This document shows positions 27,809 to 37,273 of a DNA stretch of 64,000 nt, one piece after another. Position numbers and translations under genes: made by a program. The stretch covers positions 62,001 to 126,000 of the forward strand of contig JADKJI010000003.1 in assembly GCA_016721085.1 (NCBI GenBank). Direction: 5' to 3'. Source of the DNA: Chitinophagaceae bacterium. Lineage in GTDB: Bacteria; Bacteroidota; Bacteroidia; Chitinophagales; Chitinophagaceae. Positions within the stretch are counted from its first letter, which is position 1; every line of letters starts with the position of its first letter. The notes under the pieces are model-generated. The model worked only from the letters and a program-made list of their open reading frames with translations, searched no databases and was not told the DNA's origin.

Positions 27809-28357
27809 ATGAACAACATCCTTAAAATTTCCATTACGCTTTGGATGATTCTAATTGCGGGAAAAGTAATAGCGCAGCAGCAGCTGGCTAGTAGTAATCA
27901 GCATAGAACAATGAAATTAAATCAATATGACAGTCCAGCTAATGATTTAATGCACACTACTCCTTTAAGGGAAGACTCAACAGAATCTTTCCGTAAAAAC
28001 TATCCTTCGTTGTATCAGAAATTATTATTCGCTTACAACAAAGTAGAGGGGCTGAGGTACTCAGTATTTGGAAATTCTATTTATATACAATTCAACAATG
28101 AAAAGAATTCCATAAATACAGTGTATTCCTTAAAAGGAAAGCAACAATACACTATCATTAACCTGGCTCATTCTTTATCTAAAGATGACAGTATACTGAT
28201 ACGTTCAAGCTATCCCGACTATACAGTGTTTTATAGCAAGGAGATTCTTTGCGAAAACAATTCAATTTTACAGGTAGTATTGGAAAACAAAAACACCTAT
28301 AAGATTATAAACATCAATAACAGGGAGATTATACCAGTAAAAGACATCAATAAATAA
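27809..28357 (+). CDS. Small exported protein of unknown function
   Basis: From the ATG at 27809 the product has 182 residues. It starts with a clear Sec signal peptide (NNILKISITLWMILIAGKVIAQQQ). The mature part has a charged region with SFRKNYPSLYQKLLFAYNKVEGLRYSVFGNSIYIQFNNE and a beta-rich C-terminus. I recognise no domain. It precedes another exported protein by about 37 bp, so the two may be co-expressed. Confidence 0.65.
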   Translation: MNNILKISITLWMILIAGKVIAQQQLASSNQHRTMKLNQYDSPANDLMHTTPLREDSTESFRKNYPSLYQKLLFAYNKVEGLRYSVFGNSIYIQFNNEKNSINTVYSLKGKQQYTIINLAHSLSKDDSILIRSSYPDYTVFYSKEILCENNSILQVVLENKNTYKIININNREIIPVKDINK

Positions 28358-28394
28358 TATTTCATAATCAAAAAAAAGAATCAAAAGTTTTAGA

Positions 28395-29006
28395 ATGATG
28401 CGAATTATTTTACTTTTTACAGCATTGACAATATTGTCTTGCCCTGCTTTTTCTCAATCGGGTGATGAGCAACACACAACAGATGTATTCAAGGTCACCT
28501 TTCTGGAGCCAGGAATAAGTTTTGAAAAAAGCACTGGAAGAAACCAAACAGCTGTTGCAAAAATAGGAGCCAGTTTTAGTGGCTCGTTCACTAGTTCAAG
28601 CTCTATGGGCGACAAAGCAACATTCGTTCTTGATCCAGCTTTAACACTTGGTTATCGATTTTACTATAACTACAATAAAAGGGAAGAAAAGGGAAAAAGA
28701 ACAGCTATGAATAGTTTGAACTATCTAAGTCCTGTATTTGAAACAAGCTATTCAAAGAATGCCATTTCTTCTGATTATCTGGTGGAAGAAAAAAGAAGAC
28801 TGATGAACACAGTTGGACTGGTCTGGGGTATACAAAGAAATTACATGAAAAGATTCAGTCTTGATCTGCAATTAGGCGCGGGCTATTTGTTCGCTAATTC
28901 TATGGAAAGTGGTTCAGGCTCTGGTAATACAATTCATAAGATGGCAGGAAGGGCAACAACAATAGGAAGGCTTAGTTTGGGTATATGGTTAAATAGAAAA
29001 GAGTAA
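28395..29006 (+). CDS. Predicted outer-membrane beta-barrel-like protein, unknown function
   Basis: A 203-residue exported protein with the signal peptide MMRIILLFTALTILSCPAFSQ. A series of amphipathic strands follows, rich in alternating aromatic and small residues (FKVTFLEPGISFEKSTG, PALTLGYRFYYNYNKREEKG, NSLNYLSPVFETSYSKN, FSLDLQLGAGYLF, GRLSLGIWLNRKE). This is the look of a small Bacteroidota outer-membrane barrel. Function unknown. A strong terminator follows directly, closing the short plus-strand unit. Confidence 0.7.
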   Translation: MMRIILLFTALTILSCPAFSQSGDEQHTTDVFKVTFLEPGISFEKSTGRNQTAVAKIGASFSGSFTSSSSMGDKATFVLDPALTLGYRFYYNYNKREEKGKRTAMNSLNYLSPVFETSYSKNAISSDYLVEEKRRLMNTVGLVWGIQRNYMKRFSLDLQLGAGYLFANSMESGSGSGNTIHKMAGRATTIGRLSLGIWLNRKE

Positions 29007-29045
29007 ACAGGAATGCAGGTTTTAGTTTGAGGTGTGTTTATTCTC

Positions 29046-29084
29046 AAAGAGGTATCCGAAGCAATAAGGATACCTCTTTTGTTT
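29046..29084 (+). terminator. Intrinsic terminator
   Basis: AAAGAGGTATCC (29046-29057) and GGATACCTCTTT (29068-29079) form a perfect 12-bp stem with a 10-base loop, followed by TGTTTT. It ends transcription after the small barrel gene. Confidence 0.85.
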
Positions 29085-29148
29085 TAGATATTGCCAGGGC
29101 ACTTTTGGTCTTCCCTCCTTTTTTTTTTCTTTTTCTCCAGTATAAACC

Positions 29149-29200
29149 CCAGGGGAGGGGGGGGGGGGAGGAGTACAACTCTGCGCCTCCGCGCCCCTGG
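29149..29200 (-). terminator. GC-rich hairpin with a 12-G run, 3' of the GH20 gene
   Basis: CCAGGGG and CCCCTGG outer arms with internal GGAGG/CCTCC pairing form an imperfect hairpin. One arm contains an uninterrupted run of 12 G. The other arm (CGCGGAGGCGCAG in minus sense) resembles the stem at 12226-12284. On the minus strand an A/T-rich stretch follows only after some distance. The homopolymer length should be treated as uncertain. Confidence 0.5.
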
Positions 29201-29226
29201 TAAAATGTATTTATCGATGAGCAACT

Positions 29227-31203
29227 TTACCCCTTTCCCAAAACCACAAACGTAAACATCCATTTCACCGGATTCTGCCAATCCTTCGCAATTGTGGTAC
29301 CAACAGGACATTTAAGCAACACTGTATTGATTCCCTTCTTAAAATATATTTTTGTTGGAGCACGATACTCATATCCTTCATCTTCCAACGGAACTTCAGA
29401 ATTTCCCTTTTGTCCTCCTCGTTTCCAAATGGGTGGTGCAATAAGTTGACCATTCACCCAAACCGTACTGTTTTTATCATCCCATGCGCCTATTGGGGGA
29501 GAATCAACTGCAGGAGAACGGGAAATATTATTGAACCCAATCCAGCAATCTTTATAACCCTCTTTATCCATATTCACCTTCATAACTGCATACCAGGTAG
29601 TACTATCGATTGGGTTTGCCAGGTGTGATGAAATAACTGGATGCCAGAAATGACGTAACCAAATAGTTGCCCCATAGAGCTTAGGATAATTTTCTAAATG
29701 AAAAGTATCCAAAAAAGATGCAGCTTCTGGAGCAAAAACAGTTTCAGTAAGTCCTTTATTTTCAAAAGGACCAATCATACTCCATCCATAGTCAATTTGC
29801 CTTTCGTAAGGGAAAGGTAATTTGGAAAAGTACTTGTACTTATGCAGTAGTAGTCGATTTTCAAATTGTGCAAATAGTTTAAAGTTAGGCTCTCCGGGAT
29901 TACCGATACTTGATTGATAATTCCTGACACCAGCACCTTTCCAGCATCTTTCAGAAAAAGTCAGCATAACAGGATATACAGCATTAAATCGAATCAGGTC
30001 CTCTTCCTTATTTACCTTTCTGTCGGGCCAATTACAAAGTGTTGCACCCAAATTAAAATTATCGCCACTATCAACATCACATATCTTATGATTAAAAACA
30101 ACAGTAACGCCATCTAAGGGGTCAAAATGATTTAAGTAAAGATGGCGGGAATCAATGCTTGGAAATCCTGGTTTGGTAACTGTTTTCCCATTCCACATCT
30201 GGAGCATCGTTCCATCTAAAACATTGCCTCCTGGGTTCCATGCTATCACTTTTTTCCCAGCGGCAATTACTGTGCGACTCATTTCAGGCAGAAATTCTTT
30301 GTTTCTGATGGTCACTTCATCTCCTCCTATATGGAGATAAGGGATATCCAATTCACTACAAATCTCTTTGATGATCTCTTTACATACTTGCATTCCCTCG
30401 CTGCTTTGCATATCAAAACCCATGGCACGGGTGAAGGCAGCACTATGTCCTGGCATATCGATTTCAGGAACGAAGGTTATAAACCGCTTCTTACAGAAGG
30501 CTACCAAATCTTTCAACTCTTCTAAAGTGTAATACTTTCCCTTATTTCGAATCATTGAAGCCTCAGCTGTCAACTGAGGATATTTCTTTGACTCCAGTCG
30601 CCAGGCTATATCTTCAGTCAAATGAAAATGGAATACATTCAGCTTATATCTTCCCATAATCTCAATCTGCTCCTTCAACTGTTTAATGGATTGGTAATTT
30701 CTTCCAACATCCACCATAAACCCTCTCCAGCTAAAAGCTGGCCAATCGAGTATTGAACAGTATCTTACTTTATCATTATCTACTAATTGAATGAAAGTCT
30801 GGATTGCATTAAAGATACCATGTGAAGATCCAGCCTGTAACAAGGCTTTATTACCCGTAATTAAAATTCCATACCCTTCTTCACTGGGAATTGAAGGATT
30901 AAGCCCTTTATCAGTTATCTCAATGTATTTTACTCCTTTAGGTCTCGTTTGAACCAACCTTACCGGTAAATTAATCGCCGTCAATCGGTATTGCAATTCA
31001 ACTGCCTGCTGCATAAATTGAGGCGCAGAGCAAAAGATAATACGACAGTCTTCTAATGAATAGAAACCATCCGCCAATTCGTATTGTCTGGGTAAGGGTA
31101 TCACTGACAAATATGAATTGTCATTGGATACCTGAGCAAAAGTATCCTTATTTAGCAATGAGAAAAACAACAAACCAGCAAATAACAATTGGCGCTTCTT
31201 CAT
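29227..31203 (-). CDS. Beta-N-acetylhexosaminidase (GH20), secreted
   Basis: Removes terminal beta-GlcNAc or GalNAc from glycoconjugates by substrate-assisted catalysis. The 658 residues start with a signal peptide (LLFAGLLFFSLLNKDTFAQ). A GH20b-type N-terminal domain (YLSVIPLPRQYELADGFYSL) and the TIM barrel follow. The barrel includes FSWRGFMVDVGRNYQSIK, NVFHFHLTEDIAWRLESKKYP, VPEIDMPGHSAAF and the catalytic Asp-Glu pair in LHIGGDEVTI. The C-terminal 200 residues are a beta-sandwich resembling a carbohydrate-binding domain. It is the last gene of the sialoglycan operon, 13 bp after the GH2 gene. Confidence 0.94.
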   Translation of the reverse strand: MKKRQLLFAGLLFFSLLNKDTFAQVSNDNSYLSVIPLPRQYELADGFYSLEDCRIIFCSAPQFMQQAVELQYRLTAINLPVRLVQTRPKGVKYIEITDKGLNPSIPSEEGYGILITGNKALLQAGSSHGIFNAIQTFIQLVDNDKVRYCSILDWPAFSWRGFMVDVGRNYQSIKQLKEQIEIMGRYKLNVFHFHLTEDIAWRLESKKYPQLTAEASMIRNKGKYYTLEELKDLVAFCKKRFITFVPEIDMPGHSAAFTRAMGFDMQSSEGMQVCKEIIKEICSELDIPYLHIGGDEVTIRNKEFLPEMSRTVIAAGKKVIAWNPGGNVLDGTMLQMWNGKTVTKPGFPSIDSRHLYLNHFDPLDGVTVVFNHKICDVDSGDNFNLGATLCNWPDRKVNKEEDLIRFNAVYPVMLTFSERCWKGAGVRNYQSSIGNPGEPNFKLFAQFENRLLLHKYKYFSKLPFPYERQIDYGWSMIGPFENKGLTETVFAPEAASFLDTFHLENYPKLYGATIWLRHFWHPVISSHLANPIDSTTWYAVMKVNMDKEGYKDCWIGFNNISRSPAVDSPPIGAWDDKNSTVWVNGQLIAPPIWKRGGQKGNSEVPLEDEGYEYRAPTKIYFKKGINTVLLKCPVGTTIAKDWQNPVKWMFTFVVLGKG

Positions 31204-31216
31204 TCTTTTTAGAATT

Positions 31217-33237
31217 TCAATAAAATGATTTCTGAGACACTACATATCCAGTTGGCCTAACAATTGTCACAATCCCCTTTCCTTTATAGAGATCCTCTAC
31301 TTCAAATATTATCCTCTCACCTGGCTTGATATCTGGTAAAAGGTATTTTTTTGTAGACGCATAATTACTTGAACTATCGCTTACATAAAGTGAGTAGCCA
31401 CTCACAATATGCTGTGGTAACCCAAGACTTCCATAAATAGCAATACCTAACTTGCCCTTATTCCAGGTATTCACTGTCTGTACTTCAACAGGAGAAGATA
31501 ATTCACGTAATACTTTCATTGAAGGTTTTGGATTGCCATACATATCATAAATACCATGAATTCTTCTCCGGTATTTATCCTCTTCGAATGTGCCGGGATA
31601 ATGGGTTCTGTAATCAGTAAGGTCAAAATAGATAGCGCCTTGTACATAAGGCTTACTTTCGAATATACCCATATGATACGCTAAATCCTGTAACCGACGT
31701 TCATCTCCACCTTTGAAATTTGGTTCACATAATCCGAACTCAGCAATAAAGAAAGGTTTATCAGGATAGCTTTTATGAACACTATCCATATAGTCACCTA
31801 TTTGTGCTACTGGTAGTTCCCACCAGGAGCCGCCATATTCGTTCATCATTACATAATCGCCCAGACTTCCTGCATCAGGAACAAAAGGCAATCCTGAAAA
31901 ATATCCTGCTGTAAGCGTGTTGCTGACATAACTCACCAGTCGATTCGGATCAAGTTCTCTTGCCTTTGCCATCAAATCTGTGATGAATACTTTCATTTCT
32001 GCATCTCTTCCCCTCAATTCATTTCCAACGCCCCAGGTTATTATGGATGGATGATTGAAATGATTTCTAATCATCGATTCCAACTGGTTAAAAGCAATCT
32101 TTCTAATGCTATCGTTTACGGGTGTTTCACCTCCCCATAAGGGCACTTCTTCCTGTATCAATATTCCATTACGGTCGCAGAAATCATAGAATACATCATC
32201 TTGCTGGAAATGTACCCTGCTGAAAATACAATTTACATCCTTCATCAATTTACCATATCTAATTATCTCAGAAGCAGGTTCAGCAAAACCAAAATCCGGG
32301 TTACTTCCAGCAGTCCATTCAACACCCATTAATTTTATCGGTTCTCCATTGAGAAATGTGCGTCCTCCTTTAAACTCCAGGTTTCTGAATCCAACAGAAG
32401 TTGTGATACGATCAGTAGCTTTCTTCCCAGCATACACAGTAACCGATACTTTATAGAGATTAGGGAAATCGAAATGCCAGGGATGTATCTTAGGAAGAGC
32501 AACTGTAACTATTGTGCTTCCACTTTGCCATTGTGGTTTTTCAATGGATTGCCAAATAGTGTCGCGACTGGATTGGTTTTCTTCAGTAATACAAATACCT
32601 AATTGAAGATTAAGAATGGGCTTAGCTCCAAGTCCTACATTTATTTTTAGTTGCCCTGATTTATCACTCAAATTAAAAGTTGGTACTACCTGTATATAGG
32701 AAGCCGCAGGTTTCCCTGAAACAATCATTGACACGGGCCTTATAATGCCTCCATCATTTGGCCAATCGAAAGAAGTGCCGAATGGAACTTTTACAGAATT
32801 GTAATCATTGGTACAGGCAACTGTCAATACATTCTCCTTCCCATACTTTAATTGACCGCTTAAATCAACAAAAAACTTATTGAAGCCATCCCCAATATGC
32901 TCATTAACCAGTTTTCCATTGAGATAGATTTTGGCGGTATGATTAATAGATCCAAATTGGATAACTGTATTCTTATCCTTCCAATTGGCAGGCACTGTAA
33001 AGCTTTTTTGATACCAGCCCCATCCATAGAACATTTCATTCTCTTTTTCAATATTCCAGGTATGTGGAACTGTCACATCTTTTGCATTCATTAAAGTGCT
33101 TTCAAACCAGGATTTGTAAAGCCCTCTCCAGATTTATCAGTACTAAAATGCCAATCTTCGTTCAATTGAATTGTATCTCTTTGAGAAAAACCTGAATGGG
33201 TTATCAGGCATGCTACGAGAAGAATATAAAATTTCAT
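31217..33237 (-). pseudogene. GH2 glycosidase (probable beta-galactosidase), frameshifted near the 5' end
   Basis: The main frame (624 residues) holds the GH2 sugar-binding domain (VTVPHTWNIE), the immunoglobulin-like middle domain and the catalytic TIM barrel. The acid/base is in WGVGNELRGRD and the nucleophile in FFIAEFGLCEP. It lacks a signal peptide. In the adjacent frame, starting at 33237, lies one (FYILLVACLITHSGFSQ) followed by GH2-like TIQLNEDWHF, ending at a stop within 33091-33095. Adding one T to the short T run (minus strand) joins the frames as GLKALLMNAKDVTVPHTW. The size of about 673 residues fits compact GH2 enzymes. In this locus galactose exposed by sialidase is the likely target; beta-glucuronidase activity is not excluded. 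Confidence 0.87.
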
Positions 33238-33391
33238 AATCCATCTTTTTATACCGTTGTAAGGAATGAGTTCATGAAGAACCTCTCTACCAAAATACAA
33301 CATAACCGTAGCTGGGAATGACAAGGGAAGAAAGAAAGCAATTGCAGTATTCAAAATTACTGCATAATCACTATTCAGAATAATAGAAAAA

Positions 33392-34564
33392 TTATCTCCA
33401 TTTCACCACTTTGTAAACGATCTTGGAATAGCCATCCCTTTCATATAAAACTCCGATTCTATTCTTATCATGGATAACAATGTCGGAATAGGCTGTGAAA
33501 TCCTTTTTAGCTACATCTGCCGGGGCTGCATCTATTAGGAATTGTTTTGTCCATGTTTGTCCATCGTTATAGCTGATGCGAAGTGTAAGGTTATTTCTGA
33601 AGGAAGTATCTGCTGCATTACAAAATGCCAGTATATTTTTCTTACCCTTTGAACTTATTGTCAAAATGGCTCCTTCACAAACAGGATCTATAAGAGTCTT
33701 ATCAAAATAAACCGAATCCCATTTTACACCACCATCCTTGCTTATCGCAACAATTCTTGCCTTAATATCTCCTTTTTGATTTCGTGCATTCATCATCAGG
33801 CGCCCACCAGAAATTTCTGCCGCAGTGGCTTCGTTTCCACCAGGCATATCTACATTTTCACTCAAATGAAATGTCTTACCATGATCATCGGTATAGTACC
33901 CATGTGCAAAACACTCTGTATATCTTGGTTTAGGTTCTCCCTGGGTATGATTGGCTGCTACATAAATCCTCCCCTTGTGCTGACGCCCCGAAAACTGAAA
34001 TGCATGCCCTGGAGTATTAGCATACGTTCTCCAATCATCCACAAAATTATAAGCTGAATTTACTAATGGTTGCTTGGGACGATGGGTCTGCAAAGTTATA
34101 TTGACAGCTTCGCTCCATGTCAATCCATTATCTATAGATGTCTTATACCAAACCTCCCTTATTCCTTTTCCTTTCCTCACTTCTCCTTCATGGTTATTTC
34201 CGGTATTATAAAAAAGGAAAATCCTGCCTTTGGGATATTTCGGATCTGTAACATCAACAACGGGTGCAGGATTTCCTGCTTGTAATGAATCAAAATTAAC
34301 AATGGTTTCAAGCGCAGACCATGTCTTTCCTTTATCAGTACTTCGCTTCAACACAATATTGATATCCCCAAAATCACCGCTGCCTTTCACCCTTCCTTCA
34401 GCAAAAGCTAATAAGTCGCCGTTAGGCGATTGAATGATGGCAGGAATGCGATAGCTCTTATGGCCCTCTGTTCCGGAAGTATACACTACAGAAAAATCTG
34501 ATTGTGCTATTGAATGTGAGGCAATAGCTATTGCGAGACAAGCAAGAATAATTCTGATTCTCAT
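33392..34564 (-). CDS. Exo-alpha-sialidase (GH33), secreted
   Basis: Releases terminal sialic acid from glycans. The 390 residues begin with a signal peptide (IILACLAIAIASHSIAQ). The six-bladed propeller opens with the RIP motif (HKSYRIPAII) and contains Asp-box repeats of the SxDxGxTW form (RSTDKGKTW, TSIDNGLTW, YTDDHGKTF, SYNDGQTW). The nucleophile tyrosine/glutamate region is near the C-terminus (SDIVIHDKNRIGVLYERDGYSKIVY). It overlaps the upstream acetylesterase gene by 4 bp, indicating translational coupling. Confidence 0.95.
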   Translation of the reverse strand: MRIRIILACLAIAIASHSIAQSDFSVVYTSGTEGHKSYRIPAIIQSPNGDLLAFAEGRVKGSGDFGDINIVLKRSTDKGKTWSALETIVNFDSLQAGNPAPVVDVTDPKYPKGRIFLFYNTGNNHEGEVRKGKGIREVWYKTSIDNGLTWSEAVNITLQTHRPKQPLVNSAYNFVDDWRTYANTPGHAFQFSGRQHKGRIYVAANHTQGEPKPRYTECFAHGYYTDDHGKTFHLSENVDMPGGNEATAAEISGGRLMMNARNQKGDIKARIVAISKDGGVKWDSVYFDKTLIDPVCEGAILTISSKGKKNILAFCNAADTSFRNNLTLRISYNDGQTWTKQFLIDAAPADVAKKDFTAYSDIVIHDKNRIGVLYERDGYSKIVYKVVKWR

Positions 34565-36063
34565 TTTACTTTTATTTTAAAGGTAGAGGCGGGCAGCCTT
34601 TCGCTATTGATAAGATTAGCGTCGGTATAGGGCTTCCATCCGTAATAGATATAATCCGGTTTTTTTGTAACAGGAATAATTATCTTATTGCCTTTGATCG
34701 TAGCACCAACTTCATGCACTTCATCTATTGAGAATCCTCTTACGCTCATTGAATCGTTGGTTGAAAGTTGTTCCCCGCTATATAAAAAACTAATAACAAT
34801 TTCATTCCTATTATAAACAGCTTTCAAGGGCAATGGGCCAGATGGAAGAATCTCCTTTTTGTAATCCTGTACTAAAGCCCAGTTCGCTAACCTCTCACCA
34901 ACGAGCTTTTTGTTTGTGGGGTGCACATTGTTCTTTGCACCTATATCCGAACAAACAGCCATACCTCCATTCTTAACAATTGAAAGCAATTTTCTTTGTT
35001 CATCCCTGAACAATGGCCATAATTGCGATTTATAACTGATAGAATCTATGGATGATAGTTGCACCCAATAAAAGGGCAGGTTTTCATTTTTCCATAATTT
35101 CCGATAGTCTTCTATCATCAGCTTTTGCAAAGCTGCATACTCCATAACCCGATCCAATTCCTGAGCATTACTTTCACCCTGATACCATAATACGCCTTTG
35201 ATAGGCAGTGGAACTAATGGTTGAATGCCTGCTTCAAAAGCAAAGCCAGGTTTATATCCATGATTAGGGCCCAATTCATCACTTATCACTTTATCATTGC
35301 CACCTACGTTCTGTACTCCTCTTTCCTTTATCCAAACCGGAAGCTGATTATTTGTTAACCAGTTACCATTTACTTTGGAAGAAAACTGTTTTGAATTCAT
35401 TAAGGCATCCTTACTTATAAATGTTTCAATGGGACAGCCCCCTATAGCAAGGTGAACCAATCCAATAGGAACGCCAGTTTCCTGCAAAAGCTGTTTCCCA
35501 AAATAATAGCCAACAGCTGTCATATCTCTGGCAGATAGACTATCACTTTCTTGCCAGGAAACATTTTCATAAAATTCGTTAATGGTTAATCGCTGAATCA
35601 TTGAATCGGTAAAGGCCTTATTAAAAACACCTTTTCCAATGAAAGAAGGATTATAAAAACGCAAACCAGCCAGTTCAGTTCTTTTAATTTCGTCCCTATA
35701 ATGTATCTCCTCTTTCAAGGAGAATTGCATATTTGATTGCCCTATACACAACCAGATATCACCGATAAGAATATTGCTAAGTACAATAGACTGGCCAGCG
35801 CTTTTTACAATTAGGTTAAGGGGTAATCCAGAAGCTTTGAGTTTGTTGAAATAAAGTCCCCAACTTGAATCTTGTTTTACAACTATTGATTTCGTTGCCC
35901 CTCCAAATTCAACTAATACATTTTCACCAGGAAGTCCTTTACCCCAGAAATGAATAGGTTGCTCCCTTTGTAGAACCATGTTACTTGAAAATGGCTTTGC
36001 TAACTTCAGCTGGGCAGAAGCTATAATTGGTAAACAAAGAAATATGAATACTATCTGCTTCAA
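34561..36063 (-). CDS. Sialate O-acetylesterase, secreted
   Basis: Removes O-acetyl groups from sialic acids, which otherwise block sialidase and lyase. The 500 residues start with a signal peptide (IVFIFLCLPIIASAQ). An SGNH-like hydrolase domain holds the catalytic serine in IGQSNMQFSL and the conserved WYQGESNAQ. The late His motif is in SDIGAKNNVHPTNKKLVGERLA. A small beta domain is inserted, as in DUF303/SASA family members. The gene starts 7 bp after the epimerase gene and overlaps the sialidase start. Confidence 0.92.
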   Translation of the reverse strand: MKQIVFIFLCLPIIASAQLKLAKPFSSNMVLQREQPIHFWGKGLPGENVLVEFGGATKSIVVKQDSSWGLYFNKLKASGLPLNLIVKSAGQSIVLSNILIGDIWLCIGQSNMQFSLKEEIHYRDEIKRTELAGLRFYNPSFIGKGVFNKAFTDSMIQRLTINEFYENVSWQESDSLSARDMTAVGYYFGKQLLQETGVPIGLVHLAIGGCPIETFISKDALMNSKQFSSKVNGNWLTNNQLPVWIKERGVQNVGGNDKVISDELGPNHGYKPGFAFEAGIQPLVPLPIKGVLWYQGESNAQELDRVMEYAALQKLMIEDYRKLWKNENLPFYWVQLSSIDSISYKSQLWPLFRDEQRKLLSIVKNGGMAVCSDIGAKNNVHPTNKKLVGERLANWALVQDYKKEILPSGPLPLKAVYNRNEIVISFLYSGEQLSTNDSMSVRGFSIDEVHEVGATIKGNKIIIPVTKKPDYIYYGWKPYTDANLINSERLPASTFKIKVK

Positions 36064-36070
36064 TTAAAAT

Positions 36071-37252
36071 TCACTTTATAAACGCTGCTAATAGTTGTCG
36101 ACAAAACCATTCTTGCCGTGGCAAATGAAAAGGACCTTTAAAAAGATTTCCCTTAGCTGGCTGCGCAATAGTTCCATCCCGGTGCAAATACCCAAACCAT
36201 TCACCGTATTCCTTATCATTGAAATGGGTATAAGAATACTCATGAACCAGCTTATGCCATTCAGAATATTTTTCATTTCCAGTCATAAGAAAAGCCATCA
36301 AGGTAGCAATGATCACTTCATTATGAGGCCACCAGAATTTCATATCCTGCCAATACTCCTGTACAGGCTTATCAAATACATCTCTGAAATAAAGGATGCC
36401 ACCATATTGTTTATCCCATCCTCTTTCCCACATATAATCTAACATTCGGCAACCGAGTTCAATCAATTGCTTATCGTTATTCCGGTATCTGGCTTCCTCT
36501 AAAATGAACCAGGCTCCTTCAATGGCATGTCCCGGATTTAATGTACGCCCATCTATATGATCGATTATAGTTCCGTCTGGAGCCACTTGTTCCATAACAC
36601 ATCGTATATCATCCTTTACAAAATCTGTTTCAATTTCCTTTATCCATTTAGCTATCCATTCATCACAACGGCTATCACCGATTGTATTCCGTAATTGCTG
36701 AGCTGTATTGATCATTATCATTGGCACACCGATACCTTTCGAAGGACGGGTACTTGTATACTTTGGCATCAATAATCCTGGTACTGTTGCATACTCAATA
36801 CATTTCCCAAAAACCTTTCTGGCATTTTCTGCAGCTTGTTGATCGCCACTTGCTTTTGAATAGGCTGCAGCTGCAATTACATAAAATGTTTCAGAGAAAA
36901 AATATCTTCTTTTCCGAATAGGCTTTCCATCTCTTGTTACATGGAAAAACATCTGGCCATCTGTATCAAAACAATATTTATTTAGAAACTCATATCCTAA
37001 TCGGGCACCTTCCAGCCATTCTGGCTTCTGTTCAACAGTATTGTATAAAGTAGAAAGCATCCAGGTAGCTCTTCCCTGAATCCAAACTGCCTTATCATCG
37101 TCTATTAAGGAGCCATCTCTGTCACGCATTAACAAAAAACCACCATACTCTTCATCAAAGGAACGGGGAAACCAAAATGGAATCGTATCCTTAAGAAGTT
37201 GGTCTGAATAAAAACCATATAACTCTTTCAGATATTCGTTAGAATAATGCAT
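36071..37252 (-). CDS. N-acylglucosamine 2-epimerase
   Basis: Interconverts ManNAc (from sialate cleavage) and GlcNAc without phosphorylation, as in the Bacteroides-type sialate route that then uses a hexosamine kinase. From the ATG at 37252 it has 393 residues. The (alpha/alpha)6 barrel carries the conserved WIQGRATWMLSTLYN, PGHAIEGAWFILEEARY (catalytic-region histidine), and FWWPHNEVIIATLMAF (second histidine). A cellobiose 2-epimerase alternative shares this fold, but the locus favours GlcNAc. A TTG 21 bases upstream is in frame and less likely. The gene follows the permease gene directly. Confidence 0.92.
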   Translation of the reverse strand: MHYSNEYLKELYGFYSDQLLKDTIPFWFPRSFDEEYGGFLLMRDRDGSLIDDDKAVWIQGRATWMLSTLYNTVEQKPEWLEGARLGYEFLNKYCFDTDGQMFFHVTRDGKPIRKRRYFFSETFYVIAAAAYSKASGDQQAAENARKVFGKCIEYATVPGLLMPKYTSTRPSKGIGVPMIMINTAQQLRNTIGDSRCDEWIAKWIKEIETDFVKDDIRCVMEQVAPDGTIIDHIDGRTLNPGHAIEGAWFILEEARYRNNDKQLIELGCRMLDYMWERGWDKQYGGILYFRDVFDKPVQEYWQDMKFWWPHNEVIIATLMAFLMTGNEKYSEWHKLVHEYSYTHFNDKEYGEWFGYLHRDGTIAQPAKGNLFKGPFHLPRQEWFCRQLLAAFIK

Positions 37253-37273
37253 ATAGCTTTTTATTAAAGTCAA

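Noticed and set aside
29157..29168. The 12-G run as a phase-variation tract
   Set aside because: It is intergenic, lies 3' of the GH20 gene and downstream of another terminator, so length changes would not switch a promoter or frame. The run length may also be inaccurate.
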